Assembly (NCBI GenBank): GCA_025458125.1
Contig: JALOTA010000003.1
Location: 1-46,760 of the forward strand
Source of the DNA: Hyphomicrobium sp.
GTDB taxonomy: Bacteria; Pseudomonadota; Alphaproteobacteria; Rhizobiales; Hyphomicrobiaceae
Direction of reading: 5' to 3'
DNA length: 46,760 nt
Shown here: positions 19,957 to 30,226 of the stretch, one piece after another
Layout: every line of letters starts with the position of its first letter
How positions within the stretch are numbered: position 1 is the stretch's first letter
Made by a program: the position numbers and the translations under genes
Notes under the pieces: model-generated
Databases searched by the model: none
The model's input: only the letters and a program-made list of their open reading frames with translations
Told to the model about the DNA's origin: nothing

Positions 19957-20077
19957 ACCGCTCATCGCCCCGCTGGGCCACCGGCGGGGCCATTCATTTT
20001 TGGATCGATGCCCGCGGCGCGGGCTCGCGCGGTTTCAGAAAAAAGAATTCGCGCGAACTTCTCGGGAGATGGGACCT

Positions 20078-20371
20078 ATGACCCGGCGTTGCGAACTGAC
20101 GGGAAAGCTGCCGCTGGCCGGCCAGCTCCGCAGCCATGCTGAAAACAAGACGAAGCGCACGTTTCGTCCGAACCTCGTCAACGTCACGTTGATCAGCGAA
20201 GCGCTCGATCGCTCGGTCAAGGTTCGCGCGAGTGCGCACGGTCTTCGGTCCGTCGAACACAACGGCGGCCTCGACGCCTATCTTCTGAAGGCGCGCGACG
20301 AGCAGCTCTCGCCGCAGCTGCAGAAGATCAAACGTGAACTGGTCAAGTCGAAGGCCAGCTCCGCAGCTTGA
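20078..20371 (+). CDS. rpmB: 50S ribosomal protein L28
   Basis: [72 protein letters not shown] is L28. Confidence 0.95.
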   Translation: MTRRCELTGKLPLAGQLRSHAENKTKRTFRPNLVNVTLISEALDRSVKVRASAHGLRSVEHNGGLDAYLLKARDEQLSPQLQKIKRELVKSKASSAA

Positions 20372-20396
20372 GCCGGCTGCAGATCTGGAATTTGTC

Positions 20397-20427
20397 GCGC
20401 GGGGGCTTCGCGGTTCCCGCGCTTTTT
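20397..20427 (+). terminator. Rho-independent terminator of rpmB
   Basis: Stem gcgcggg/cccgcgc followed by TTTTT, 25 nt after the rpmB stop. Confidence 0.75.
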
Positions 20428-20439
20428 ATGTCTGCAAGC

Positions 20440-21552
20440 TCAGGACTGAGCGCGGCTCGGAAGCGTGAACTGCAGCAGAAGAGTTCTCTGCAGCGTCCGA
20501 TTGAAGTTGTCGTCGGACATGATGGTCAGGACGGTCTGTCCTCTGGCGTCCTTATGAACGCCGAGCGCCTCCATGTTGTCGATCTCGCTGGACAGATCGG
20601 CTTCCATCAGAACGTCGCCGTCGAGAACCGCGCCGGGCTTGACGGCAGCCGGGTCGATGCGGCGCAGACGCATGCGCACGCCTTCAAAGATCGTGAACCG
20701 GCGCTCCAACAGCAGGAGCGTGCCGTCGTCCAAAGAGGCGGCGGCCGTCAGGGCAAAGCCTCCGAGTGAAACGACGTCGAGCGGCTTGGGTGTATCGCCG
20801 ATCCAGATCCAGCCGTTGTGGCGGCCGTCCGGGCCTGCGTTTTCTGAGAATGCAACCATGCGTCCGGCGAACGGGCCGCCCTTAAGCACCGTCATGGCCT
20901 CCATTCCATCCACGGACTGCCGGCGCAAAGCCGGTGGGGGTTCGATGATCTCGATGGGGCGATGCAGTCCGGCTGATGTGAGACGATAGCGCACGATCCG
21001 GTTCTGACGTTCGAAAGAGACGAGCGCTTCTCCTTTTTCCAACGTTCCGGCGGAGAGTGCGATCTCTTCCGCATCACGATCCCGGTTCCGGCGAAGCGGC
21101 TTTCCATCCACTGCCACGATGGCGCCGAGCCAGGCGTCCGTCAGCGCAACGGGCTGCGATCCCTTGTAATCGATGCGCGCACGAAGCCATCCTCCCGCAT
21201 CCGAGACCGCAACGAGGTCGCGACCGTCCGCCGACAGGAGAACACCCGAATATCCCCCGAACTTTTCGGTATCGGCGGACAGAACCAATCCTCCGCGCCA
21301 TTCGAGTTGTCCAAACCGTGCACCGCCGCCGTTCTTCAAGAAGTTTGTTATTGGCGTTGCCGTGATGGTGACAGGCACGGGCTTTTGCAGATCGATCGGC
21401 GGTTTGGAACTGGCACCGAGAGCCAGCGAACATGTCAGCACCAGCGTAGCAGCTATCGGAGCGGCCTTACCGAGTATGATACGAGCGGTAGCTCGACGGT
21501 TTTTCATGGAAAGGGCAATCCGGAATCCTGAAAGCGCCGCCAGGAAGATCAA
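20440..21552 (-). CDS. Esterase-like activity of phytase family protein (exported)
   Basis: ITNFLKNGGGARFGQLEWRGGLVLSADTEKFGGYSGVLLSADGRDLVAVSDAGGWLRARIDY...NMEALGVHKDARGQTVLTIMSDDNFN, characteristic of the family; signal-like N-terminus near internal Met. Confidence 0.75.
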   Translation of the reverse strand: MIFLAALSGFRIALSMKNRRATARIILGKAAPIAATLVLTCSLALGASSKPPIDLQKPVPVTITATPITNFLKNGGGARFGQLEWRGGLVLSADTEKFGGYSGVLLSADGRDLVAVSDAGGWLRARIDYKGSQPVALTDAWLGAIVAVDGKPLRRNRDRDAEEIALSAGTLEKGEALVSFERQNRIVRYRLTSAGLHRPIEIIEPPPALRRQSVDGMEAMTVLKGGPFAGRMVAFSENAGPDGRHNGWIWIGDTPKPLDVVSLGGFALTAAASLDDGTLLLLERRFTIFEGVRMRLRRIDPAAVKPGAVLDGDVLMEADLSSEIDNMEALGVHKDARGQTVLTIMSDDNFNRTLQRTLLLQFTLPSRAQS

Positions 21553-21606
21553 CGCACTCCTTATCGGAGAACGTGATGGGCCGCTAATCTCAAATCATGT
21601 TCATGG

Positions 21607-22365
21607 CTAAATCGGCATCAAGACGGCAAAGGAGTCGTCGAGCGTCCGGCGCAGGAGCGCGCGATAACGGGCATAGTTCGTCTGTCCCTGGGAGATCCGG
21701 CCAAACACCGGCCGCGCCCCGGAGGCGATCGGCAGGAAGGCAATCGGGGCTGCGACCGGTGTCGGCGGGGCGCCCTTGCCCGAGTGAATCGTGGCCAGTA
21801 TCCCGTGCATGGATCCCTCACGCGTCGGACGCGAGAGGATAGTGAGGCGCTGCTGCCCGTGGCGGCTCGTCACGAGGTAGACGTGACCCGACTCATTGGG
21901 CATGGCAACGCGGCCGCGGTGCATCGAGCCGCTGTCGGCGCGCTCGCTCTCGCTGAAAACAAGACTCGAGCCGGAATTGTCCCAGAGAATGTCTGTACGA
22001 TAAGCCGAGATAGCCGCGCGCTCTGCGAATGACGGCATCAGTGTCACGTAGGACCCTTCGAGCCACCCGGCCTGGGCGCGGACGTAGTTGCCCAACTCGT
22101 CGGGGGCGACGGGAAGACGTTCCGGCGCAGGTCGCGTTCCCGCAGACGGTACCGGACGCAGGGTGATACCGAGCGCATCTTCGAGACGAAGAAGCGTCGC
22201 GAGCGTGAACGTGCGCCGCCCTGACAGAACCTTTTCAAGCGTGGAAACACTGATACGGGCATCGTCCGCCAGTCGCTGCCGCGATATGCGGCGCCGCGCG
22301 AGCTCCTCGCGAATGCGCGCGATGATGGTCTCGACATCTTCTTTGGACAATTGGCGATCGGGCAT
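21607..22365 (-). CDS. XRE-type helix-turn-helix regulator with uncharacterised C-terminal domain
   Basis: LARRRISRQRLADDARISVSTLEKVLSGRRTFTLATLLRLEDALGI is an HTH_3 pattern. Confidence 0.8.
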   Translation of the reverse strand: MPDRQLSKEDVETIIARIREELARRRISRQRLADDARISVSTLEKVLSGRRTFTLATLLRLEDALGITLRPVPSAGTRPAPERLPVAPDELGNYVRAQAGWLEGSYVTLMPSFAERAAISAYRTDILWDNSGSSLVFSESERADSGSMHRGRVAMPNESGHVYLVTSRHGQQRLTILSRPTREGSMHGILATIHSGKGAPPTPVAAPIAFLPIASGARPVFGRISQGQTNYARYRALLRRTLDDSFAVLMPI

Positions 22366-22458
22366 GGGCGGACACAAGGAAAAAGGGGCGCACGTACTGC
22401 GAGTTGAGGAAGGTTCAGATATCCGACCACAACGGGGCAGGATCAGGGCAACGGGTTG

Positions 22459-22473
22459 TGAACAGCCTGTTCA
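22459..22473. promoter_or_regulatory. Perfect inverted repeat, candidate operator
   Basis: TGAACAG-C-CTGTTCA in the divergent gap between the XRE gene and the small secreted protein gene. Confidence 0.45.
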
Positions 22474-22568
22474 GCCCCAGTTCATTGGAAAAATGGCTCA
22501 ATGCCCTCACGCCGGACCGAGTTGGGCCGCGCGCCGGTTCAACCGGCCGCATTCGAGGAGAGAACATC

Positions 22569-22868
22569 ATGAAGCGCTTTATGACCGCCGCCTTGCTTTC
22601 GAGCGGACTGCTACTCGCAGCGGGCACGGTTCCCGCATTCGCCGATCCGGGCAACGGCGGCCGGTACGAACGCGGTTTAAAGGACGATGGCTTTCGCGAC
22701 CACGGGCGCGGCGGTTATGACCGCTTCAAGGAAGCCGGCCACCGTCACAACCGCTGGTATCGCGGTGGCTGGCGCCGCAACTGCTTCTGGGATCGGGTGT
22801 GCATCCGCGATCGGTGGGGCGACAAACACTGCCGGGTTGAGCGCGTATGCCGTCCGCGCTGGTGGTAG
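22569..22868 (+). CDS. Small secreted Arg/His/Trp-rich protein with four regularly spaced cysteines
   Basis: Signal peptide MKRFMTAALLSSGLLLAAGTVPAFA then basic mature part ending NCFWDRVCIRDRWGDKHCRVERVCRPRWW. Confidence 0.7.
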   Translation: MKRFMTAALLSSGLLLAAGTVPAFADPGNGGRYERGLKDDGFRDHGRGGYDRFKEAGHRHNRWYRGGWRRNCFWDRVCIRDRWGDKHCRVERVCRPRWW

Positions 22869-22891
22869 ACGACGAGACGCGTAGCGGTTTC

Positions 22892-22917
22892 CGGTCCGGC
22901 TCTGCGGAGCCGGACCG
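22892..22917. terminator. Strong hairpin between convergent genes, likely bidirectional terminator
   Basis: cggtccggctc-tgcg-gagccggaccg, 11-bp perfect stem between convergent CDSs. Confidence 0.65.
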
Positions 22918-22934
22918 TTTGCGTGGTGGCAACG

Positions 22935-23207
22935 TCACTGCTTCTCATCCGGCGCGTAGGTCGATAAGGCCAGGGCATGCACGCCACCGGTCAGTTCATC
23001 CGCAATCAGCTCATTGACAAGGCGGTGGCGCGCGACGCGCGAGAGCCCGGCAAATTTTGCCGAGACGACCACCACGCGGAAATGGCTCTCGCCCGTGCCC
23101 GGCGATGAGCGGTGCCCGGCGTGCAATTCGCTTTCGTTGATCACGTCAAGGCGGACCGGCGTCAGTCCAACCGTTAGCTTGTCGCGTATCTGCTTTTCGA
23201 GTGACAT
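22935..23207 (-). CDS. bolA: BolA family protein
   Basis: MSLEKQIRDKLTVGLTPVRLDVINESELHAGHRSSPGTGESHFRVVVVSAKFAGLSRVARHRLVNELIADELTGGVHALAL. Confidence 0.93.
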   Translation of the reverse strand: MSLEKQIRDKLTVGLTPVRLDVINESELHAGHRSSPGTGESHFRVVVVSAKFAGLSRVARHRLVNELIADELTGGVHALALSTYAPDEKQ

Positions 23208-23357
23208 CGTCAATCCTGTGTCCGCCTGCGACGTCGGCCGGTACCGGCAACGAAGGAAATCCACCTTCCATTGATGCATCTCTGGCGACGCCGGGACCTG
23301 TCCTGTGATAGAGTGCCCGGCTCGTCAGGGCTAGGTGCTATCAGCATATCGTCGCTT

Positions 23358-24008
23358 ATGAAGCTGCAATCGAAATATTTTGATTCCATCCGTGTCGGCG
23401 GAAAGCGTACCCAACAGGACGAAACGCCCAAGGGTGGTCCTCGCTGCCAGCGCAAAGGGTGCGACCAGCCTGCGACCCACCGTGCGCCGAAAGGACGCGG
23501 CCGGGATGGCGAATACTTTGCGTTCTGCATCGACCACGTACGCGAGTACAACGCCACGTATAATTACTTCGACGGCATGTCCGACCGCGAGGTCGCCGAC
23601 TTCCAGAAAGATGCTCTGACCGGTCACCGGCCGACCTGGAAGATGGCTGCCAATTCCTGGGCTCCGGGCATGCGCGAAAAAGGCGCTGCTTCGGCCCGGG
23701 CTGCCGACCCGGCGGCGGGCTCGGGAACTCCCCCGCCCAATGACCCGAGCGCATTCTATGCTTGGCGGGCGCGCCAGTCCCGCGCCCAGCCCGCCGACAG
23801 CCGGCGGCAACTGCGGCCTCTTGAAAAGAAGGCGCTTGTGACGCTGGGGCTGGCACAAGGCGTATCGAAGGACGAGATAAAGGCGCGTTTCAAAGAGCTG
23901 GTTAAACTGCATCATCCGGACGCGAACGGCGGCGACACCCGTTCGGAGGAGAAGTTGCGCGAGATCATTCAAGCCTATAATTATCTCAAGCAGGCTGGTC
24001 TCGTTTGA
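23358..24008 (+). CDS. DnaJ-domain protein
   Basis: C-terminal LGLAQGVSKDEIKARFKELVKLHHPDANGGDTRSEEKLREIIQAYNYLK J-domain with HPD; N-terminal conserved alphaproteobacterial region; start taken at MKLQSKYFDS. Confidence 0.9.
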   Translation: MKLQSKYFDSIRVGGKRTQQDETPKGGPRCQRKGCDQPATHRAPKGRGRDGEYFAFCIDHVREYNATYNYFDGMSDREVADFQKDALTGHRPTWKMAANSWAPGMREKGAASARAADPAAGSGTPPPNDPSAFYAWRARQSRAQPADSRRQLRPLEKKALVTLGLAQGVSKDEIKARFKELVKLHHPDANGGDTRSEEKLREIIQAYNYLKQAGLV

Positions 24009-24145
24009 CGGCGAACATCGTAACCTGATGGGTTACCGCCCAGGCAAGCTACACCCCAAACCTGGGCAGCTTTGGTTCCAGCTCAACTTCCAGCGGCTCT
24101 GCCTTCCCCGCGCGCCGCCAGAACTTTTATCGCTAAGGACGTCAC

Positions 24146-25150
24146 ATGCGCGCGCCGTCACCCTCCACCCCGTCGAAAGAAGCCACGGCCCTGCCCGATC
24201 TCAAGCTGTCGGTGCGCCAGGTGTTCGGGATCGAGACCGACATGGAAGTGCCAGCCTTTTCCAAGCCGGACGAGCACGTGCCGGATCTAGACCCGGATTA
24301 TCTCTTCAATCGCGATGTGACACTCGCCATCCTCGCAGGGTTCAAGCACAACCGGCGCGTGATGGTGCAGGGCTACCACGGCACCGGCAAGTCGACGCAC
24401 ATCGAACAAGTGGCCGCACGGCTCAATTGGCCGTGCATCCGCGTCAACCTCGACAGCCACGTCAGCCGTATCGATCTTATCGGCAAGGACGCGATCGTCC
24501 TGAAGGAAGGTAAGCAGGTGACGGAATTCCGGGAAGGCATTCTTCCCTACTGTCTGCGCTCGAATACTGCTCTCGTTTTCGACGAATACGACGCGGGGCG
24601 GCCCGACGTAATGTTCGTGATCCAGCGCGTTCTGGAAGTGTCGGGCAAGCTGACGCTTCTCGATCAATCGAAGGTCATCAAGCCGCATCCGGCGTTCCGG
24701 CTTTTCGCAACGACGAACACCATCGGCCTCGGTGATACGTCGGGGCTCTACCATGGCACGCAGCAGATCAACCAGGGCCAGATGGACCGCTGGTCCATCG
24801 TCACGACGCTCAACTATCTGCCGCACGACGACGAGGTGAAAATCATCCTGGCGAAGGTGAAGTCGTTTGCGAAAAGCGACGCGAGGCGCAAGCAGGTCGG
24901 CGCCATGGTGCGCGTGGCCGATCTCACGCGGTCGGCGTTCATAAACGGCGATCTTTCGACCGTCATGAGCCCCCGGACCGTCATTACCTGGGCTGAAAAC
25001 GCCGACATCTTCGGAGACGTTGGCTTCGCCTTCCGCGTCACCTTCCTCAACAAGTGTGACGAACTGGAACGGCCGCTCGTTGCGGAGTTCTATCAGCGCG
25101 CCTTTGGCGAGGAATTGCCGGAGAGCGCCGCCAACGTGGCCTTGAGCTGA
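24146..25150 (+). CDS. cobS: Cobaltochelatase subunit CobS
   Basis: [74 protein letters not shown]+ CobS. Confidence 0.96.
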   Translation: MRAPSPSTPSKEATALPDLKLSVRQVFGIETDMEVPAFSKPDEHVPDLDPDYLFNRDVTLAILAGFKHNRRVMVQGYHGTGKSTHIEQVAARLNWPCIRVNLDSHVSRIDLIGKDAIVLKEGKQVTEFREGILPYCLRSNTALVFDEYDAGRPDVMFVIQRVLEVSGKLTLLDQSKVIKPHPAFRLFATTNTIGLGDTSGLYHGTQQINQGQMDRWSIVTTLNYLPHDDEVKIILAKVKSFAKSDARRKQVGAMVRVADLTRSAFINGDLSTVMSPRTVITWAENADIFGDVGFAFRVTFLNKCDELERPLVAEFYQRAFGEELPESAANVALS

Positions 25151-25161
25151 TCGGAACTGCC

Positions 25162-27045
25162 ATGACGGCACCGCCGCCCAAACGCAAGGAAGCCCCGAGC
25201 GAGCCCTTGAAGCGGGTGGTCGGCCTGACCGTGCGCGCGATTGCCGGCGACGAGAAGATCGACGTGGAGTTCTCTCCCGGAAAGCCGGGGCTCACTGGCA
25301 GCCATGTCCAATTGCCCGAGCCCGCACGAGTTCCTTCCAAGCGTGAAGTGGCCGTCGTGCGCGGCTGGGCCGACAGCCTGGCGCTGACGCTGGCCTGTCA
25401 CGACGAGAAGTTGCATCGCAAGATTGCGCCGCAGTCGGGCGAGGCACGCGCCGTTTTCGAGGCCGTCGAGCGCGCGCGTGTGGAAGCCATAGGTGCCAAT
25501 CGCATGGACGGAATGGCGAGCAACCTCGCCGCAAAAATCGAAGACCACTTCGCCCACGGCCGATATGCCAACGTCACGTCGCGCGAGGACGCGCCACTCG
25601 ACGAGGCTTTGGCGTTGATCGTCCGCGAACGGCTGACGGGACAACCCCCGCCGGCGTCGGCGAAGGCGCTGGCAGATGTGTGGAGGCCGCTGTTGGAAAA
25701 GCGCTGCGGCAAGACTCTGAAGCAGCTCGCCGCAAAATCCGGCGATCAGGAAGCGTTCGGGCGTCTGGTGCGCGATCTTTTGCGCACGCTGGAAATGGCA
25801 GAGCAGCCCAACGAAGGCGACAACGAAGACAACCCGGACGAAGAAGAGCAAACACCGCAAGGCGGTGAGCAGGAGAGCGAAGGCGACGAAGAATCCGACG
25901 AGGGCGAAGAAAGCTCCGGCGAGGAACGCGACAGCGAAGGCGAGAGCGGCGAGACCGCCGAAGCCGACGATGCCGGCGAAATGCAGGACATCGAGATCGA
26001 GGCGGAAGGAGAAGCGGAAAGCGATACTGCTGAGCCGTGGCGACCGAACCAGTCGGTTCTCGATGCACCGGAGAACTTCGGCTACAAGGTCTACTCGAAT
26101 GCCAGCGACGAGGTGATCGAGGCGGAAAAGCTTTCGACACCCGAAGAACTCGACCGGCTTCGCGCCTTCCTCGACAAGGAACTTCGCGTGCTGGCTTCCA
26201 CGGTGTCGCGGCTTGCCAACCGGCTGCAGCGGCGTCTTCTCGCCAAACAAAACCGGGCGTGGGACTTCGATCTGGAGGAAGGGACGCTCGATGTATCGCG
26301 GCTGCCGCGGATCATCATCGATCCCATGCATGCGCTTTCTTTCATGCGCGAACGCGATACGGATTTCCGCGACACCGTCGTTACTCTTCTGATCGACAAT
26401 TCGGGATCGATGCGAGGCCGCCCGATCATGGTTGCGGCGTGCTGCGCCGACATCCTGGCGCGCACGCTTGAGCGCTGCGGCGTGAAGGTCGAGATATTGG
26501 GCTTCACGACCAAAGCGTGGAAGGGCGGCGAAGCGCGCGAGAAGTGGCTCGCGGCCGGAAAACCCCCCAATCCGGGACGGCTCAACGATCTGCGCCACAT
26601 CATCTACAAGACTGCCGACGCACCTTGGAGGCGCGCGAAGCGCTCGCTGGCGCTGATGATGCGCGAGGGTCTGCTCAAGGAGAATATCGACGGCGAGGCG
26701 CTCGCCTGGGCGCATCAGAGATTGCTTTCGCGGCCAGAGCAGCGGCGCATTCTTATGATGATTTCGGACGGGGCGCCGGTGGACGACTCCACACTTTCTG
26801 TGAACACGGGTAGCTATCTCGAACACCATCTGAGGCAGGTGATCCAGGAAATCGAGACGCGGTCGCCCGTCGAACTCATCGCCATCGGTATCGGCCACGA
26901 CGTGACGCGGTACTACCGACGGGCCGTTACCATCACCGACGCGAGCGAACTTGCCGGAGCAATGACCGACAAGCTCGTCGAGCTGTTCGAAGAGCAGTCC
27001 GGCAGCCGCGGCGGCGGCATGACCAAGCCGCGCAGCTTGCACTAG
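25162..27045 (+). CDS. cobT: Cobaltochelatase subunit CobT
   Basis: Acidic central region followed by C-terminal VWA-like domain [51 protein letters not shown]. Confidence 0.96.
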   Translation: MTAPPPKRKEAPSEPLKRVVGLTVRAIAGDEKIDVEFSPGKPGLTGSHVQLPEPARVPSKREVAVVRGWADSLALTLACHDEKLHRKIAPQSGEARAVFEAVERARVEAIGANRMDGMASNLAAKIEDHFAHGRYANVTSREDAPLDEALALIVRERLTGQPPPASAKALADVWRPLLEKRCGKTLKQLAAKSGDQEAFGRLVRDLLRTLEMAEQPNEGDNEDNPDEEEQTPQGGEQESEGDEESDEGEESSGEERDSEGESGETAEADDAGEMQDIEIEAEGEAESDTAEPWRPNQSVLDAPENFGYKVYSNASDEVIEAEKLSTPEELDRLRAFLDKELRVLASTVSRLANRLQRRLLAKQNRAWDFDLEEGTLDVSRLPRIIIDPMHALSFMRERDTDFRDTVVTLLIDNSGSMRGRPIMVAACCADILARTLERCGVKVEILGFTTKAWKGGEAREKWLAAGKPPNPGRLNDLRHIIYKTADAPWRRAKRSLALMMREGLLKENIDGEALAWAHQRLLSRPEQRRILMMISDGAPVDDSTLSVNTGSYLEHHLRQVIQEIETRSPVELIAIGIGHDVTRYYRRAVTITDASELAGAMTDKLVELFEEQSGSRGGGMTKPRSLH

Positions 27046-27047
27046 GA

Positions 27048-28337
27048 TCAGCCGCTGTCGTCCTCGTCCACCAAGGGCAGTTTCTGGATGCGAAGCGCCG
27101 CGATCTTGTTGCGCGACTTGCGAAGGATCTCGAAGCGATAGCCGTGGAAGATGAACACCTGTCCGGGCTCCGGGATCGTCTGGGCCTCGTGGATGACGAG
27201 CCCGGCGATCGTGGTCGCCTCTTCTTCAGGCAGGCTCCATTCCATGTGCCGATTGATATCCCGAATGGCGACCGTCCCGTCGACGTTCACGGTGCCGTCC
27301 GCCTGGGGACGGATGGACATTTCGTGGGTGTCGTGTTCGTCGGCGATCTGCCCGACAATCTCTTCCAGAATATCTTCCAGCGTGATCAGCCCCTGCACTT
27401 CCCCATACTCGTCGACAACCAGCGCCATCTGCGCCTTGCGCTTCAGAAACTGGTTGAGCTGGGTCTTCAGGCTCGTCGTGTCGGGCACGAACCAGGGCTC
27501 CTGCGCGAAGCTCATGATTTCGAGCTTGGATACATCCCAACCGACGCGCCCCAGCGCTGTCAGTAGATCCTTGGTGTGCAATACGGCGACGATGTTTTCC
27601 GGCTCGTCGCGCCAGAGCGGCATGCGCGTGTACTGCGACTTCAGGATCTCGTCGATGACGTCCTGAGGGTCGCTATCGGCCTCCATCGTCTCCATCTTGG
27701 TGCGGTGGATCATGATGTCGGACACCTGAAGATCCTTCAGATCGAGAACCCCGCCGAGCATTTCGGCATCATGCCTGGGAACCGTGCCTTCCTTGGCTTG
27801 TAAGTCGATCGTGCCGCGGATCTCCTCGTGGGCGGCAAGAATGTTGGCCTCGTCGTCTGCCTTGGTAGGCGTAAGCCGAAGTATCTGGCGAACCACCAAC
27901 TCAATGGTCTTGGTGAACGGAGCCAGAGCGGCAACGACGGTCCGCATCAGTGGAGAGACGAAAAGCGCCACGCGGTCCGAGAAAGCGAGTGCGTAGGTTT
28001 TCGGAAGGACCGCACCGAAAATGACGATCAGCACGGTCATTATGACAGTAGCGTAAAGCACGCCGATGTCGCCCATGAACCCCACCGCCAATCCCGACGC
28101 CAGAGCCGATGCCAGAACGTCGACCAGCGTATTGCCGAGCAAAATGGCGCCGAGCAGTTTTTCGGGCCTGCCGAGCAGCCGGTTCACCGTGGCGGCGCGG
28201 CCGTTGCCTTCCTGTTCAAGTGCGTGCATGCGCGCTCTGGACGAGGCCGTAATTGCCGTTTCCGATATGTTGAAGAAGGCAGAAAGCGCGATCAGCAGGG
28301 CGATCGCGGCTACTGTCAGAATAATTTCGATGCTCAT
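27048..28337 (-). CDS. Hemolysin-family CNNM/CBS transporter-like protein (second paralogue type in window)
   Basis: SAFFNISETAITASSRARMHALEQEGNGRAATVNRLL...MALVVDEYGEVQGLITLEDILEEIVGQIADEHD. Confidence 0.92.
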   Translation of the reverse strand: MSIEIILTVAAIALLIALSAFFNISETAITASSRARMHALEQEGNGRAATVNRLLGRPEKLLGAILLGNTLVDVLASALASGLAVGFMGDIGVLYATVIMTVLIVIFGAVLPKTYALAFSDRVALFVSPLMRTVVAALAPFTKTIELVVRQILRLTPTKADDEANILAAHEEIRGTIDLQAKEGTVPRHDAEMLGGVLDLKDLQVSDIMIHRTKMETMEADSDPQDVIDEILKSQYTRMPLWRDEPENIVAVLHTKDLLTALGRVGWDVSKLEIMSFAQEPWFVPDTTSLKTQLNQFLKRKAQMALVVDEYGEVQGLITLEDILEEIVGQIADEHDTHEMSIRPQADGTVNVDGTVAIRDINRHMEWSLPEEEATTIAGLVIHEAQTIPEPGQVFIFHGYRFEILRKSRNKIAALRIQKLPLVDEDDSG

Positions 28338-28425
28338 GGCATGATCCGTTGCCGCCCGGCTCGACGAGCCGCGCGGGCACTATAGGACAAACAGCTGGCG
28401 CTAATCCAACGGGAGAGACGGCGGT

Positions 28426-29574
28426 TCAGCTGCTGATTTCGCGTTCAAGAAATGCTCGGACCCGGCCCGCGTCTACGTCGCGCGCTACGAACGCATCGCC
28501 GATACCGCGCACAAGAATGAACGTGAGCTTGCCGTCGCGGACCTTCTTGTCCTGGGCCATGAGCCTGAGAAGTGTATCGGCATCGGCCTTGTCGCCGGGT
28601 ATGTCACTCAGCTTCGTCGGCAACCCGACCTGCGTAAAGTGTGCGGCTACGCGCTGTGCCGTGCCGGGAGCGCAGAGGCCCTCGCTTTCGGAAAAGCGGA
28701 AGGCCTGCACCGTTCCGATGGCCACGCCTTCGCCGTGAAGCAAACGGCTCGAATAGCCCGTCCAGGCTTCGAGCGCGTGGCCGAATGTATGGCCGAGGTT
28801 CAAGAGCGCGCGGTCGCCGGTTTCGAACTCGTCGCGGGCAACGATGCCGGCCTTGGCTTTCACGCTCGTCTCGATCGCGCGCGTGAGATCGGGACCCGAG
28901 TTGCCGAACACGCCCTTCCAACTCGCTTCCAGCCAGTCGAAGAACGGAGCATCCCCGAGAAGACCGTATTTGGCGACTTCGGCGTATCCTGCGCGCATTT
29001 CTCTGTCGGGCAGCGTTGCGAGAACGTCCGTGTCGGCGATGACGAGGCTCGGTTGGTGGAAAACCCCGATCAGGTTCTTGCCCTGGGGCGTGTTGATGCC
29101 TGTCTTGCCGCCAACGGAGCTATCGACCTGGGCGAGAAGCGAGGTCGGGATCTGCACAAAGCGGACGCCGCGGCGGAGAATTCCGGCCGCGAAGCCCGCA
29201 AGATCGCCGATCACGCCGCCGCCGAACGCGACGACGAGATCGCCGCGCTCCAGTCCCATGGATAGCAGTCCTTCGCTAAGCTGTGCGAGATGGCTGAAAC
29301 TCTTGGTCGCTTCCCCAGCCGGAAGAACGATCGAACCGGCGTGCCGGTTTTCGGCCTTGAGCGCCGCTTCGAGAGTGGCGAGGTGATGGCGCGCGACGTT
29401 GTCGTCGGTGACGACGCCGCACTTGCCCTTGCCGACCCGCGTTGCAATCAGCCGGCCCGCTTCCTGAAGCAGGCCGGGTCCGATCAGGACATCGTAGCTG
29501 CGGCTTCCGAGCTGAACGGGAACCGTCTTCTCCGCGCGGGTGAGGCCGGTCATGGAGTGGACGAGTGTGGGCAT
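28426..29574 (-). CDS. aroB: 3-dehydroquinate synthase
   Basis: VAFGGGVIGDLAGFAAGILRRGVRFVQIPTSLLAQVDSSVGGKTGINTPQGKNLIGVFHQP. Confidence 0.97.
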   Translation of the reverse strand: MPTLVHSMTGLTRAEKTVPVQLGSRSYDVLIGPGLLQEAGRLIATRVGKGKCGVVTDDNVARHHLATLEAALKAENRHAGSIVLPAGEATKSFSHLAQLSEGLLSMGLERGDLVVAFGGGVIGDLAGFAAGILRRGVRFVQIPTSLLAQVDSSVGGKTGINTPQGKNLIGVFHQPSLVIADTDVLATLPDREMRAGYAEVAKYGLLGDAPFFDWLEASWKGVFGNSGPDLTRAIETSVKAKAGIVARDEFETGDRALLNLGHTFGHALEAWTGYSSRLLHGEGVAIGTVQAFRFSESEGLCAPGTAQRVAAHFTQVGLPTKLSDIPGDKADADTLLRLMAQDKKVRDGKLTFILVRGIGDAFVARDVDAGRVRAFLEREISS

Positions 29575-29584
29575 TGCGGTTCGC

Positions 29585-30226
29585 TTATCCTTGGTTCAGT
29601 CCGGCCGCCGGCACCTTGGCCAATTTCGTCTTCAGCGCCGCGATCACTTCATTCACGATGACGTCGTGGGGGACGTCCCGGCTTTCAACGGTGGCGTCGG
29701 CTTCAGCATAGACCGGATAGCGCTTGGCCATCAGGTCACGCATGGTGGCTTCCGGATCTCCAGACTTCAGCAGGGGCCGCGTATCGCGCTTCGACACGCG
29801 GCGCATGAGAACCGGCAGTTCAGCGCGCAACCACACCGACACACCGCGTTCGCGGATCTTGGCGCGGGTCTCGGGATTGATGAATGCGCCCCCCCCGGTC
29901 GCCAACACCTGAGGACCGCTGGCCAGCAATCGACCGATGACGCGGCGTTCTCCATCCCGGAAATAGGCCTCGCCGTGGTCAGCGAAGATTTCGACGATGG
30001 TCTTGGCGGCAACGCGCTCGATCTCCTCGTCGGCATCGACGAAGCCGATGCCCAGGCGCGAGGCCAACCGGCGGCCGACGGATGACTTTCCACAGCCCAT
30101 GAGGCCGACGAGCACGATGGACCGCTCACCCAACAGGGAAAGCAGCGCTTCCGTGCTGTTCATCTCCTTCGGCTGGTCCATCGGTCTCCAACGGGCGTGC
30201 CCCGAATCGTGCAAAGTTCCGGGCAA
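29585..30226 (-). CDS. aroK: Shikimate kinase
   Basis: ERSIVLVGLMGCGKSSVGRRLASRLGIGFVDADEEIERVAAKTI...VLATGGGAFINPETR. Confidence 0.95.
   Translation of the reverse strand: MPGTLHDSGHARWRPMDQPKEMNSTEALLSLLGERSIVLVGLMGCGKSSVGRRLASRLGIGFVDADEEIERVAAKTIVEIFADHGEAYFRDGERRVIGRLLASGPQVLATGGGAFINPETRAKIRERGVSVWLRAELPVLMRRVSKRDTRPLLKSGDPEATMRDLMAKRYPVYAEADATVESRDVPHDVIVNEVIAALKTKLAKVPAAGLNQG

Noticed and set aside
24038-24067. GCCCAGG/CCTGGGC inverted repeat upstream of cobS, considered as a riboswitch or terminator
   Set aside because: Seven-bp stem with a 16-nt loop, no T-tract and no cobalamin riboswitch motifs; too weak to call.
25093-27042. 649-aa minus-strand ORF
   Set aside because: Antisense to the confidently assigned cobT; long shadow ORFs are expected in GC-rich DNA and the translation resembles no known protein.
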